Shown piece after piece: positions 1 to 7,062 of a DNA stretch of 64,000 bases; the first letter of the stretch is position 1, and every line of letters starts with the position of its first letter. The position numbers and the translations under genes are program-made. Source of the stretch: Pyrobaculum sp. 3827-6 (GTDB taxonomy: Archaea; Thermoproteota; Thermoprotei; Thermoproteales; Thermoproteaceae); contig NZ_JAOTQN010000002.1 of the NCBI RefSeq assembly GCF_025641885.1, positions 181,789 to 245,788 on the forward strand. The letters run 5' to 3'. The notes under the pieces are model-generated. The model was given only the letters and a program-made list of their open reading frames with translations. It was not told the DNA's origin and did not search any database.

Positions 1-59
1 AGGAATTCTAGGAAGTGTTTATATAAAAGTTCATCAATTTCAATTCCATAAAAATTCAT

Positions 60-377
60 CTATTTTGAAATGAGTTTTATTATTATCTCTTTTGCTCTTT
101 CGGGATCTTTGCGCACTAGTTGCCACAGCTCGTCATCTGTTTTAACTAAGTAGCGATAGGTCTTGTTGCGCTTAGTTTCAGTAGCGACTCTGATGAATTG
201 GTATTTTGAGAGTTTTTGTAGAAACCTCGCGGCTTTTAGTATAGCACTGTGGTCGTTCCCAAAACCAGCTATTTTTGCCAGCGATGTCGCCCTTATACTG
301 ACTACTTTTCCTTTTGCATTTATTAATAGTATAATTAAAGCTTCGACAAGTTTTCTTTCTATGATTTCTAACCGCAT
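60..377 (-). CDS. Small winged-helix-like protein, function unknown
   Basis: A basic protein of about 105 residues. Its N-terminal half (IIERKLVEALIILLINAKGK, then a segment around SLAKIAGFGNDHSAILKAA) looks like the helices of a winged-helix DNA-binding domain, and a short charged C-terminal helix follows. I chose the ATG at 377 over the GTG at 395 because an AT-rich TATA-like box at 399-411 lies about 26 nt upstream of 377, which fits a leaderless transcript. It stands alone downstream of mtnA on the same strand. I do not recognise the family, and DNA binding is inferred from fold-like patterning only. Confidence 0.6.
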   Translation of the reverse strand: MRLEIIERKLVEALIILLINAKGKVVSIRATSLAKIAGFGNDHSAILKAARFLQKLSKYQFIRVATETKRNKTYRYLVKTDDELWQLVRKDPERAKEIIIKLISK

Positions 378-482
378 CCGAAATCTTGAAATCACATGTT
401 TTTTAAATTTTTCATCTTTGTCTAGAACACTTATGGGACATTCTACTTATAAATATATTAGACGTGTGGTTAAGTCTACTGG

Positions 483-1583
483 CTATGTCTTATTTAGCAA
501 TTTGCGTAAGTTTATGGACAGTGGGTGCGTCGCTATGCCCTTCTCGGTGATTATTCCAGTTATGTATTTTGGGGGCGTGACGTCAAACACGGGGTTATAG
601 ACGGCGACGTCTCTTAGAGTAACATATACACTGCCTTGAGCGGTCCTTACGGTGCGGACTTCGTCGGGGCTCCTCTCCTCTATCTTAACATCCTCAACTC
701 TGCTCCGTGTATCTATTGTGCTGGTCGGCGCTAAGACGTAGAAGGGGATGCCGAATTCGTGAGCAAGGACAGCCTCGTTAAGTGTGCCTATTTTGTTAAA
801 CACGTGGCCATCTAGTAGTATCCGATCTGCGCCCACCATTACTATGTCCACTAGTCGTCTATACATCACAAGCCCCACCGCTGTATCTGCAATTAAGGTG
901 GTGCGTATCCCGTTCTGCATAAGCTCGTACACTGTCAGCCTCGCGCCTTGTTGCCACGGCCTCGTCTCGGGAGCGATAACGGACACCCTTTTCCCAAGCA
1001 TTGTTGCGATGTATATAGGCGCCGTCGCCGTGCCTAGGCCTGTGCCCGTCGCGAGGCCCCCTGCGTTACATATAGTCAAGACTGTGTCGCCGTCTTCTAA
1101 GAGCTCGGCTCCGTACAACCCCATTTTTATCTCGGCCTCAAGCTCTTCTTCAAATATCTTCACAGCCTCTTTTTCTAGCCCGTCTCTAAGCTCTCTAACT
1201 GAGGATGTGGAGGATGTGAGTTCCACGGCCTTGTTATACATCCTGTCGAGTGCCCAGAAGAGGTTCACCGCGGTGGGCCTGGTTTTAGATAGGATTTCCC
1301 TAGCCGCCGCCAAGGTCTTTAACGCCTCTTGCGTATTACTGGGTGTCTTCTCTACCAGGGCTAAGACCATGCCGAAGGCCGCTGTTATGCCAATGGCCGG
1401 CGCGCCTCTAACAGCCATGTCGCGTATCGCGTGGGCTACATCCTCCACGGTCTTTGCCTCTATGTACCTAGTCTCGAAGGGTAGTATTCTCTGGTCTAGG
1501 AGCACCAGCCTATCCCCCCTCCATTCAATGGGCTTTAGCCTAGGCTGGAATTTTTGTCTAATTTCTGACACTAGCGGCTCCAT
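483..1583 (-). CDS. mtnA: S-methyl-5-thioribose-1-phosphate isomerase / aIF-2B-like protein
   Basis: This 366-residue member of the eIF-2B alpha/beta/delta-MtnA superfamily should convert methylthioribose-1-phosphate to methylthioribulose-1-phosphate in methionine salvage. The signature RGAPAIGI lies at residues 59-66. The catalytic-type Cys of [12 protein letters not shown] is at about 172 and the catalytic-type Asp of GADRI at about 253. Both are retained, so the isomerase role is favoured over a pure initiation-factor paralog; archaeal members act on several sugar-1-phosphates, so the exact substrate is inferred. Length is normal for the family. A TATA-like box (AGATATTTAGG) about 25 nt before the ATG supports this start. 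It appears monocistronic. Confidence 0.92.
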   Translation of the reverse strand: MEPLVSEIRQKFQPRLKPIEWRGDRLVLLDQRILPFETRYIEAKTVEDVAHAIRDMAVRGAPAIGITAAFGMVLALVEKTPSNTQEALKTLAAAREILSKTRPTAVNLFWALDRMYNKAVELTSSTSSVRELRDGLEKEAVKIFEEELEAEIKMGLYGAELLEDGDTVLTICNAGGLATGTGLGTATAPIYIATMLGKRVSVIAPETRPWQQGARLTVYELMQNGIRTTLIADTAVGLVMYRRLVDIVMVGADRILLDGHVFNKIGTLNEAVLAHEFGIPFYVLAPTSTIDTRSRVEDVKIEERSPDEVRTVRTAQGSVYVTLRDVAVYNPVFDVTPPKYITGIITEKGIATHPLSINLRKLLNKT

Positions 1584-1619
1584 GGACGTGTGTCGCGTCT
1601 CCTAAATATCTATTCCTCT

Positions 1620-2204
1620 TTATTTGGGTGCCGAGCATAGAATTGGTAGCCACCTACGAAGCTCAATAGCCAGCAAAATCACCTCGGCGTTCTTAGCCTC
1701 TCTGGGCAGTTTCTGAAATAGAGATTCGCAGTCTACTTTTTCGCATATACATTGTAGATCTCTACACTCTTTAATGGCTTCGATTTCCTTCTCCCCTAGG
1801 GTTATGTACACCGCCAGGATTGTCGCTATGAACCTAGCCAACGCGCTTGTGAGGGCTGTGTACAAGTCGTCAATTGATAAAAATATGTAGTCAGGCAGTA
1901 GGACTACCTCGACGCCGAGTTCTTTTGCTAGCTGTCTAGCTCCGTCATCTGCGTAGCCCCTGGCTATCACCAAGGGCCTGGCGCCGAGTATTTTGGCGTT
2001 CACATACGCCTGTCTTATCCCGCTGATGTCTACCCTCCCGGCCTTTACCTCAATGGCGTAGGTGTTGCCCTTCTCGTCGACGGCGATTATGTCCACCTCG
2101 CCTACCTCCACCCCCTCTCGATACACCTTAAAACGCGTAGCTTTGGGAATCAGCCCAATCGCAGGTAGTAGATCTAACACGTAACGCTCGAAACGGGCCC
2201 CCAT
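1620..2204 (-). CDS. PD-(D/E)XK nuclease-like protein
   Basis: A 194-residue protein whose N-terminal half has the restriction-endonuclease-like core. GEVDIIAVD at 35-43 supplies the Asp, and IEVKAG at 51-56 supplies the E-x-K pair, with a preceding helix carrying Glu6. The C-terminal half is helical with two Cys pairs (CRDLQCIC, then DCESL) and may be a small accessory domain. Such RecB-like archaeal nucleases are usually assigned to DNA repair or defence, but no partner genes sit beside it. The start lies only a few bases from the outer edge of the inverted repeat that begins near 2217, so the upstream promoter may have been altered by that insertion. Confidence 0.75.
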   Translation of the reverse strand: MGARFERYVLDLLPAIGLIPKATRFKVYREGVEVGEVDIIAVDEKGNTYAIEVKAGRVDISGIRQAYVNAKILGARPLVIARGYADDGARQLAKELGVEVVLLPDYIFLSIDDLYTALTSALARFIATILAVYITLGEKEIEAIKECRDLQCICEKVDCESLFQKLPREAKNAEVILLAIELRRWLPILCSAPK

Positions 2205-2216
2205 GCCCCCTTTCTA

Positions 2217-2616
2217 CTCTCCGGGCGTCCCGGGGGGCACGGGGCCCCGAGGCGCCGTTTGGCCCCTCGGGGCGGGGCCGCCCGGAGGTTTCCGCGCTGC
2301 CCCTTCGGCAGGCGCGAATATAAGTGCAGTTTCGCCTCCCGGAGCCCTCGCGGGAGGCGGGGCGGGCCTCTGCAAGCCCATGTGTCTAAAAACATACCCC
2401 CTATTTATGAATTAACGCGTAGGGTAGATGTTGCTGTGTCAGACTTGCCTTCTCTAATTCCAAATTTTTAGATTTGGAACTATTTTCGGCGTATTTCGCC
2501 TTTAGCCACCGCGGCGTGTTGACAGTTCTAAATTATGCAGAAGCGGCGTAACATCCCATCTACATTCTTCCTGATTCAGGAAAATCGTCAGACGTCGAGT
2601 CAGGAAGAATGTAGAA
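2217..2616 (+). repeat. Left arm of ~0.4-0.5 kb imperfect inverted repeat
   Basis: Read forward, this stretch matches the reverse complement of 4656-5166 in collinear blocks. First comes a GC-rich block with a hairpin around 2243-2276 (CCCCGAGG paired with CCTCGGGG) and a second hairpin around 2333-2357. Next is the shared word TATGAATTAACG near 2404, then an AT-rich block with AAATTTTTAGATTTGGAA near 2462-2480. The innermost part is the TACATTCTTCCTGA (2561) / TCAGGAAGAATGTA (2600) pair. No convincing gene lies in it; small reading frames here are GC-rich shadows. Confidence 0.8.
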
Positions 2617-2686
2617 GAAATAGCTGAAAGCTGTGGCTGGTTTTGAACTTCTCCAATTCTCTATTACTCTGCCGGCGGGAGGGGGC

Positions 2687-2836
2687 ATGCCGTGTATATA
2701 TGTAGATAGAGAGACCGCGGAGCGGCTTAAGATGCTCAAGGCTGGGTTTGAGCGCGCGGCGGGCAGACGCGCCACGTGGACAGAGCTCCTTATACACCTC
2801 GCCGAAGTCTATGAATTCGGCTCGTTCTGCGTCTAG
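2687..2836 (+). CDS. Small ribbon-helix-helix-like protein
   Basis: A 49-residue product starting at ATG 2687, chosen because GGGAGGGGG lies just upstream as a possible ribosome binding site. The pattern, a short strand (MPCIYVD) followed by two helices (RETAERLKMLKAGFERA and WTELLIHLAEVYEFG), resembles a ribbon-helix-helix DNA-binding protein of the CopG/Arc type. It lies between two copies of the TACATTCTTCCTGA cruciform repeat, which could be its operator or a transposition site. A longer frame from 2633 is open but would run through sequence shared with the promoter region of the next gene. Function is inferred from pattern only. Confidence 0.5.
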   Translation: MPCIYVDRETAERLKMLKAGFERAAGRRATWTELLIHLAEVYEFGSFCV

Positions 2837-2880
2837 CCAGGCCGCCTACACCCGTACCTGCCTCTGTGGACAACCCCATC

Positions 2881-2933
2881 TACATTCTTCCTGATCCTAC
2901 GTCGTACATTCTTCCTGAATCAGGAAAAATGTA
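2881..2933 (+). repeat. Cruciform repeat, second copy (between small gene and GIY-YIG gene)
   Basis: TACATTCTTCCTGA occurs twice directly (2881-2894 and 2905-2918), followed by the inverted partner TCAGGAAAAATGTA at 2920-2933. The first copy of the unit is at 2561-2613 and a more diverged third copy is at about 4666-4717. After copies one and two the sequence remains similar for about 30 bases (GTGGCTGGTTTTGAACT against GTAGCTGGCTTTAAACT), so the repeat and the adjacent leader were duplicated together. Confidence 0.75.
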
Positions 2934-2976
2934 GATGAGTTGAATGCAGTAGCTGGCTTTAAACTCTGGTGTATAT

Positions 2977-3471
2977 GTGGGGGCTGTCCACTACGTCTAC
3001 CTGGCCATCGCCAGGGGAAGGGTGGCCTACGTGGGGATGGGGAAGCGCCGCGGCCGCTACGATCGCATCGACAGACACCTCCGCGGCTACTCCTCAGCCG
3101 ACAAGAGAGGGCTCAAGGCGGAGCTGTTTATCGTGGCGGCCTACACCCGTAATAGGCGCCTCGCCGAGAAGTGGGAGAGGTGGCTCCACGCGGTCTTCAA
3201 CCCGCCATACGCCGAGAGGAGGCCGAGGAGGCCGCCTAGAAAGCCTCCCCTCTTCCCCAGGGCCAGACGCCGGGACAAGCCGGTGGAGGAGCCGATGATC
3301 ATGGCGAAATACGCCGAGCTGATGGGCTTCTCGCCAGCGCCTCTACGCTTCTGGCAGAGACTATCGGCGGCCGCTCGGAAAACGGCTCAGTTTCGGAAAC
3401 GTATGTGGACAAGCCTCGCCCTGATTGAAGAAGCAAAACTAGTGAGGAAGCGGAGTTTAATTCAACGTTAG
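2977..3471 (+). CDS. GIY-YIG-like nuclease domain protein
   Basis: A 164-residue basic protein. Its N-terminal 80 residues fit the GIY-YIG fold: YVYLA (6-10) and AYVG (17-20) form the two signature strands, Arg/His residues follow (R27, H34), then a helix with E64/E67 and Asn75 in AVFNPPY, matching the usual Glu and Asn positions. The C-terminal half is Arg/Pro-rich and probably binds DNA. The start is GTG 2977, preceded by a TTTAAAC box that is rather close (about 16 nt), so the start is uncertain. It lies 20 bp upstream of the TnpB-like gene and inside the same inverted arms, so it may take part in target or end cleavage; that is inference. Confidence 0.65.
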   Translation: MGAVHYVYLAIARGRVAYVGMGKRRGRYDRIDRHLRGYSSADKRGLKAELFIVAAYTRNRRLAEKWERWLHAVFNPPYAERRPRRPPRKPPLFPRARRRDKPVEEPMIMAKYAELMGFSPAPLRFWQRLSAAARKTAQFRKRMWTSLALIEEAKLVRKRSLIQR

Positions 3472-3490
3472 GAGGTGTGCGTAGCGGGAC

Positions 3491-4684
3491 ATGGGCTACC
3501 GAACGCTAGTGATTAGGAGGAGAGTTGAGGAGATACCACTGGAGCAGTTAATCAAGTTCTTAGAGGTGCAGGAGAGGTTTAGGCAGCGGGCAACGGAGTG
3601 GTACAAGAGCGGATTCAAAGCACCGCTCCCGGAGCAGAACCCGTTGAAGTACTTCGCTAAGGAGCTGAAGCATGCGATGAAGCTTCTGCCTACGAACGGG
3701 CTTAAGAACGGTGTGTGGAGAGTGCCGCTACCTCTCGACGCAGAGCTGAGGCTGAAGGAAGGCGAGAGGGATAATGGCCGTGGTGTTTTTGTAGATTTCG
3801 CAGAATTTAGAGATGGGAAACAGAAAGAGAAGGTGATCAAGGTGAGGAAGTGGAGTGGCGAGAGAGGCAACACCATTGTGATTAGGCTGAGGAGAACAGA
3901 GGTTAAATGGATTGAGGAGCGGATAAGGGAAGGCGCCGAGCTGAAGTTCGCCTTGGCGTGGGTGGGCAAGAGGAGGAGCGGCAACATTATGAGCTTCAAC
4001 ATGGCGCTTGTGTTCCACAGAGAAATTACGCCATATCAGCCCAAGCGGCTTCTCGTAGTCGACGTCAACGCCCTCCACAACGGCGTCGTCTACGCTGTGG
4101 TTGAGGAAAGGCGCGTGTTGGAGAAGTCTGTGCTCAAGCCAGATCTCGGCCGCATCGGCCGTCTGGAGGGTGAAGCCGCTAGGCTGGACTCCCTCTGCTC
4201 CACAAAAGGCATCTACTGTAACAAAGCCACAGCATTGAAAAGCAGGCTGTGGCGCCTCTGGAGGCAGTGGACGGTAGAGGTAACGAAGAAAATTGTGAAA
4301 CTTGCTATGCAATACAAAGCCGCCATTGTAGTGGACAAACCGCTGGATGAATCAATCAGAGAGTTGAAGGAGAGCGAAAAAGTGAAACCGGGCGCCAAAA
4401 AGTATCTCGACGTGGGGAGGTTCGCGAAGAGGCTGAGGGGGCTGGCGGAGTGGTACGGTGTGCCATACAGAGAAGAGAGACTGCACTCCACCATCTGCCC
4501 CGTATGCGGAAGCAAGATGGAGGAACTACCGAACAGAAGGGTGAGATGTGTTACATGCGGCTTTGAGCCCCAGCGCGATGAAGTGCCCATAATATGGGCC
4601 CAGAAGAAGTTCCGGGAAATACTACCCCTTTTTTTCCACAACATATTTCATTCAACTATCCCCTCTACATTCCTCCTGACTTGA
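3491..4684 (+). CDS. tnpB: TnpB-like (IS605 OrfB family) RNA-guided-nuclease-type protein
   Basis: A 397-residue protein with the C-terminal architecture of TnpB/OrfB. A RuvC-like strand LLVVDVNAL carries Asp191. A second RuvC position, AAIVVDKPLDES, has Asp282 where TnpB normally has Glu. A zinc ribbon is formed by C336/C339 and C353/C356, and the last RuvC motif is QRDEVPIIWA with Asp363. The N-terminal 180 residues correspond to the wedge/recognition part and are not obviously truncated. Translation runs into the right inverted arm, so the last ~10 residues are encoded by the cruciform repeat. An AGGAGGTG stretch at 3471-3478 may act as ribosome binding site. Whether a guide RNA derives from the right arm cannot be told from sequence alone. 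Confidence 0.8.
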   Translation: MGYRTLVIRRRVEEIPLEQLIKFLEVQERFRQRATEWYKSGFKAPLPEQNPLKYFAKELKHAMKLLPTNGLKNGVWRVPLPLDAELRLKEGERDNGRGVFVDFAEFRDGKQKEKVIKVRKWSGERGNTIVIRLRRTEVKWIEERIREGAELKFALAWVGKRRSGNIMSFNMALVFHREITPYQPKRLLVVDVNALHNGVVYAVVEERRVLEKSVLKPDLGRIGRLEGEAARLDSLCSTKGIYCNKATALKSRLWRLWRQWTVEVTKKIVKLAMQYKAAIVVDKPLDESIRELKESEKVKPGAKKYLDVGRFAKRLRGLAEWYGVPYREERLHSTICPVCGSKMEELPNRRVRCVTCGFEPQRDEVPIIWAQKKFREILPLFFHNIFHSTIPSTFLLT

Positions 4685-5166
4685 AATCATACAAACTTCT
4701 TGATCAGGAAGAATGTGTTACGTCGAATCAAGAAGATTATCTGACATGTTTCTGCGGCTTCTGATAGATTTAAAACTGTCTACACGCCACGGTAGCTGAA
4801 GGCGAAGTGCACCGAGGCCACTTCCAAATCTAAAAATTTAGAATTAGAGACACAGTTAGACACACGCTACACGTTAATTCATAACGGCCCCCACGTTGCG
4901 CTCTCTCCACAATATAAATATAACCTTTTGTGCTCCGTCTGCCAGCCTCCAAAGCCTACGCGGAGCCGCCTAAATGTTTAGGACATGTACAAGTTTGATG
5001 GAGAAAGAGGGGGCTAACATGTAGGCGCCCACCCGGCCTCCAGCGGGGGCTCTGGGAAGAGTTACTGTGCCTAATACGCATCTGCAGAAGGGGCGACGTT
5101 GATCCTCCGGGCGGCCCCGAGGAGCCAAATGGCACCTCGGGCCCCGAGCCCCGGGGACGCTGGAGG
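4656..5166 (-). repeat. Right arm of the imperfect inverted repeat
   Basis: The reverse complement of this stretch aligns with 2217-2616. Shared landmarks are the hairpin GAGGTGCC-ATTT-GGCTCCTC near 5118-5142, CGCCCCTTCTGCAG near 5086-5099, TATGAATTAACG near 4873-4884, CTAAATTTTTAGATTTGGAA near 4828-4848, and the inner cruciform near 4666-4717. It is about 110 bp longer than the left arm, mostly through extra sequence at 4905-5050. The stretch 4685-5219 has no credible gene; two TATA-like words (near 4912 and 4889) are present without a following open frame. Confidence 0.8.
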
Positions 5167-5219
5167 GGGTATCATGTCTCACGACGTGTTTGCCAAACGT
5201 AAATCGCTTGACACATCCA

Positions 5220-5522
5220 TCAATTTGGCGGCTTTTCTGAACTCTCTATATTTGTCTTTTTTGTGAGTTCTTCGTCTGCTAATGCCAGTGCTTGGAGTAG
5301 AGAGTGGATGGGTTCTGCGTCTCGTAGCTTTACTAGTCTAGCGCGTCCGATGCGCTTCTCCTCAACTAATCCGTAGTCGACGAGGAGTTTCAAGTGGAGG
5401 GCTAGCTGGTTGTAGTTGGTGTTTAGAATGTGGGCGAGTTCGGTCATGTTTACCTCACCCCACTTCCAGAGCGCCAGGAGTATACGTATGCGTAGCGGCG
5501 CGCCTAGGACCTCCTCGATCAT
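5220..5522 (-). CDS. ArsR-type winged-helix regulator
   Basis: A 100-residue protein with a classic ArsR/MarR-like winged-helix arrangement: APLRIRILLALWKWGEV, then MTELAHILNTNYNQLALHLK as the helix-turn-helix, then LVDYGLVEEKRIG as the wing. No metal-binding Cys pair is visible, so a metal sensor role is not supported. Its ATG overlaps the stop of the orc1/cdc6 gene by ATGA, so the two are almost certainly cotranscribed and translationally coupled. It could act as autoregulator of the replication initiator gene, which is inference. Confidence 0.75.
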   Translation of the reverse strand: MIEEVLGAPLRIRILLALWKWGEVNMTELAHILNTNYNQLALHLKLLVDYGLVEEKRIGRARLVKLRDAEPIHSLLQALALADEELTKKTNIESSEKPPN

Positions 5523-6688
5523 CTAAGCTCCTCTCTTATTAGTTTGGCGAGCACCGACTCAAGCGTATCAAGCGGCTCGGTTCCTATTGATATGAGCGTT
5601 GTGCGCCCCCGCACGCCCTCTCCCCTCTTATTTTGCCTAGTTTCAATTATACCTTTTTCTCTTAGATCATTGAGGTAGGTCCAAAGCTGGCTGTGTACTC
5701 TTGGCTTCTCTCCGTATTCCTCGCAGGCTATTTTATAGGCCTCCTCTGCTTCGCCAAATGTTACATATGGCATATGAGAGATTTTTAGCGACCTAACTAT
5801 GGCAAGTAGGAAAAGTTTTTCATGGAGAGGCAGGCCGACGAGCACCTCTTCGGATATGCCAAAGAGCACCTCTTTCGACGATCTTCTGACGTCTTCTGGT
5901 GTTATTTGTCTCCTTCCGTTCTGTTGCGCGGCGTATGCAGCTCTGTAGAGGATGTCTATGGCAAGTCTGGCGTCGCCTCTATTTGTATCAAGCGGACTCT
6001 GGGCGCCTGTGATGTCGGCTATCATCTGGAGGATGTCTTCGCTGTAGGAACCCTCTGCGAGACCCGCCCTGGCTCTGTCAAGTAATATGCTGAAGATTTG
6101 TTCCTTAGTGTATGGGGGGAAGCGTATTACGTACTTCCCCATTATTCCACGAGTCGATGGATCTAGGTTGTTGAGAACAGTGTCGTTGTGCCCCACGACT
6201 ACGAGAGCAATTCTAAACGCGCCCAATTTATCAACCTCCTGTCCCAGCCTAATGAATGTGGATAATATGTCGGGGGCTAGGTTAAAGGCGTCGTCTAGGA
6301 CTAGGAACATGTAGAGATCTCGTTCACGTAGATGTTCAATTAAGAGGGCTAGAAATTCGTCTCTACTTAAGCCACGGCGCGGAAACGGAATTTCCAGCGA
6401 TCTAGCTATCTCGCCTACTATAGTAGTGAAGTTTCTGTAGATAAATCCATTTATGTAAACAAAACGCGCTTTAGATCTCTCTTTATATATCTCCCAGAGT
6501 TTACGTACTGTAACAGTTTTGCCAGTGCCTGGCCTGCCCAGCAGAGTCGCCCTGGGGTAGTGATGCCCCGGCGCCTGTAGCCAGCTACTAAGCAACATAT
6601 CAATGCTCTGGAGCTGTTGCTCTCTGTGCGGTAGCCTCTCCGGCACGTAGTTAGGTGAAAACACAGATTCGTCAACTACAATAGCCAT
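5519..6688 (-). CDS. cdc6: Orc1/Cdc6 replication initiator
   Basis: A 389-residue AAA+ protein that binds origin DNA and recruits the MCM helicase. Walker A GRPGTGKT is at 51-58 and Walker B LVLDDAF at 129-135, with the sensor/arginine-finger region around STRGIMGK. The C-terminal ~90 residues (from HEKLFLLAIVRSL) form the winged-helix origin-binding domain. The start at 6688 is supported by a TATA-like TTATAAATAC about 26 nt upstream. The product is cotranscribed with the ArsR-like gene. I saw no clear origin recognition box repeats in the short flanking gaps, so I do not call an origin here. Confidence 0.93.
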   Translation of the reverse strand: MAIVVDESVFSPNYVPERLPHREQQLQSIDMLLSSWLQAPGHHYPRATLLGRPGTGKTVTVRKLWEIYKERSKARFVYINGFIYRNFTTIVGEIARSLEIPFPRRGLSRDEFLALLIEHLRERDLYMFLVLDDAFNLAPDILSTFIRLGQEVDKLGAFRIALVVVGHNDTVLNNLDPSTRGIMGKYVIRFPPYTKEQIFSILLDRARAGLAEGSYSEDILQMIADITGAQSPLDTNRGDARLAIDILYRAAYAAQQNGRRQITPEDVRRSSKEVLFGISEEVLVGLPLHEKLFLLAIVRSLKISHMPYVTFGEAEEAYKIACEEYGEKPRVHSQLWTYLNDLREKGIIETRQNKRGEGVRGRTTLISIGTEPLDTLESVLAKLIREELR

Positions 6689-6762
6689 GGAGGTGAGGAC
6701 AAGGCAGTTATAAATACTTTCAGATTACATAACTTGTAATAAATAGATGTATTCTAAAAGTA

Positions 6763-7062
6763 TCAGCCAACTCTGCGCACGAAATACAGCCCGCCGACTG
6801 CAACGACTACACAACTACTACACTCCGGCCTCTCCCTAGATACATAATCATATATTTCTATATTTTTAATAATTTTTCTAAAATAAAACAAATCTAGACA
6901 TTCACCTAAGTGAGTAGTAGAAGTATTGACATAGACAAGACCAGGCCCTATTACCTCGCATTTAACTGACTGGTCGTAGTAATACAGGCAGTCGCATAAA
7001 TCCCTAGCCACGATCTTGTCTTTCCGTGGAGCCGTCCTAATAAGTACGTGGCCCCTCTCCAT
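6763..7062 (-). CDS. Hypothetical protein cotranscribed with rfcL
   Basis: A 99-residue protein of unknown family. It contains two Cys pairs (CDCLYYYD and CSSC) and a short hydrophobic C-terminal segment (SSCVVVAVGGLYFV). The start codon overlaps the rfcL stop as TGATG, so it is the third gene of an rfcS-rfcL operon. I cannot assign a function. The spacing and overlap make it a real gene rather than a chance frame. Confidence 0.6.
   Translation of the reverse strand: MERGHVLIRTAPRKDKIVARDLCDCLYYYDQSVKCEVIGPGLVYVNTSTTHLGECLDLFYFRKIIKNIEIYDYVSRERPECSSCVVVAVGGLYFVRRVG

Larger units (their letters stand above)
2217..5166 (+). mobile_element. TnpB-carrying insertion-like unit bounded by long imperfect inverted arms
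   Basis: Two diverged arms face each other (left 2217-2616, right 4656-5166) around three plus-strand genes: a ribbon-helix-helix-like gene, a GIY-YIG gene and a TnpB-like gene. Canonical IS200/IS605 elements do not carry arms this long. No TnpA (Y1 transposase) is present, so the unit is either non-autonomous, mobilised in trans, or a fixed remnant. I did not find a convincing target-site duplication at the outer ends. The boundaries are those of detectable arm similarity and could be off by tens of bases. Confidence 0.6.

Noticed and set aside
784..1605. 273-codon plus-strand frame opposite mtnA
   Set aside because: Antisense shadow rich in Ser/Ala/Pro; mtnA on the minus strand is unambiguous.
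2174..2471. Small open frames on both strands in the left inverted arm
   Set aside because: Pro/Gly/Arg-rich products from the GC-rich hairpins, with no start signals, and not maintained in the right arm copy.
5166..5219. Target-site duplication at the outer ends of the TnpB unit
   Set aside because: Only a CCCCCT-like similarity is shared beyond the arms, too weak and in inverted rather than direct orientation.
6689..6762. Replication origin next to orc1/cdc6
   Set aside because: The gap is only about 75 bp, holds the cdc6 promoter, and shows no repeated origin-recognition-box-like element.
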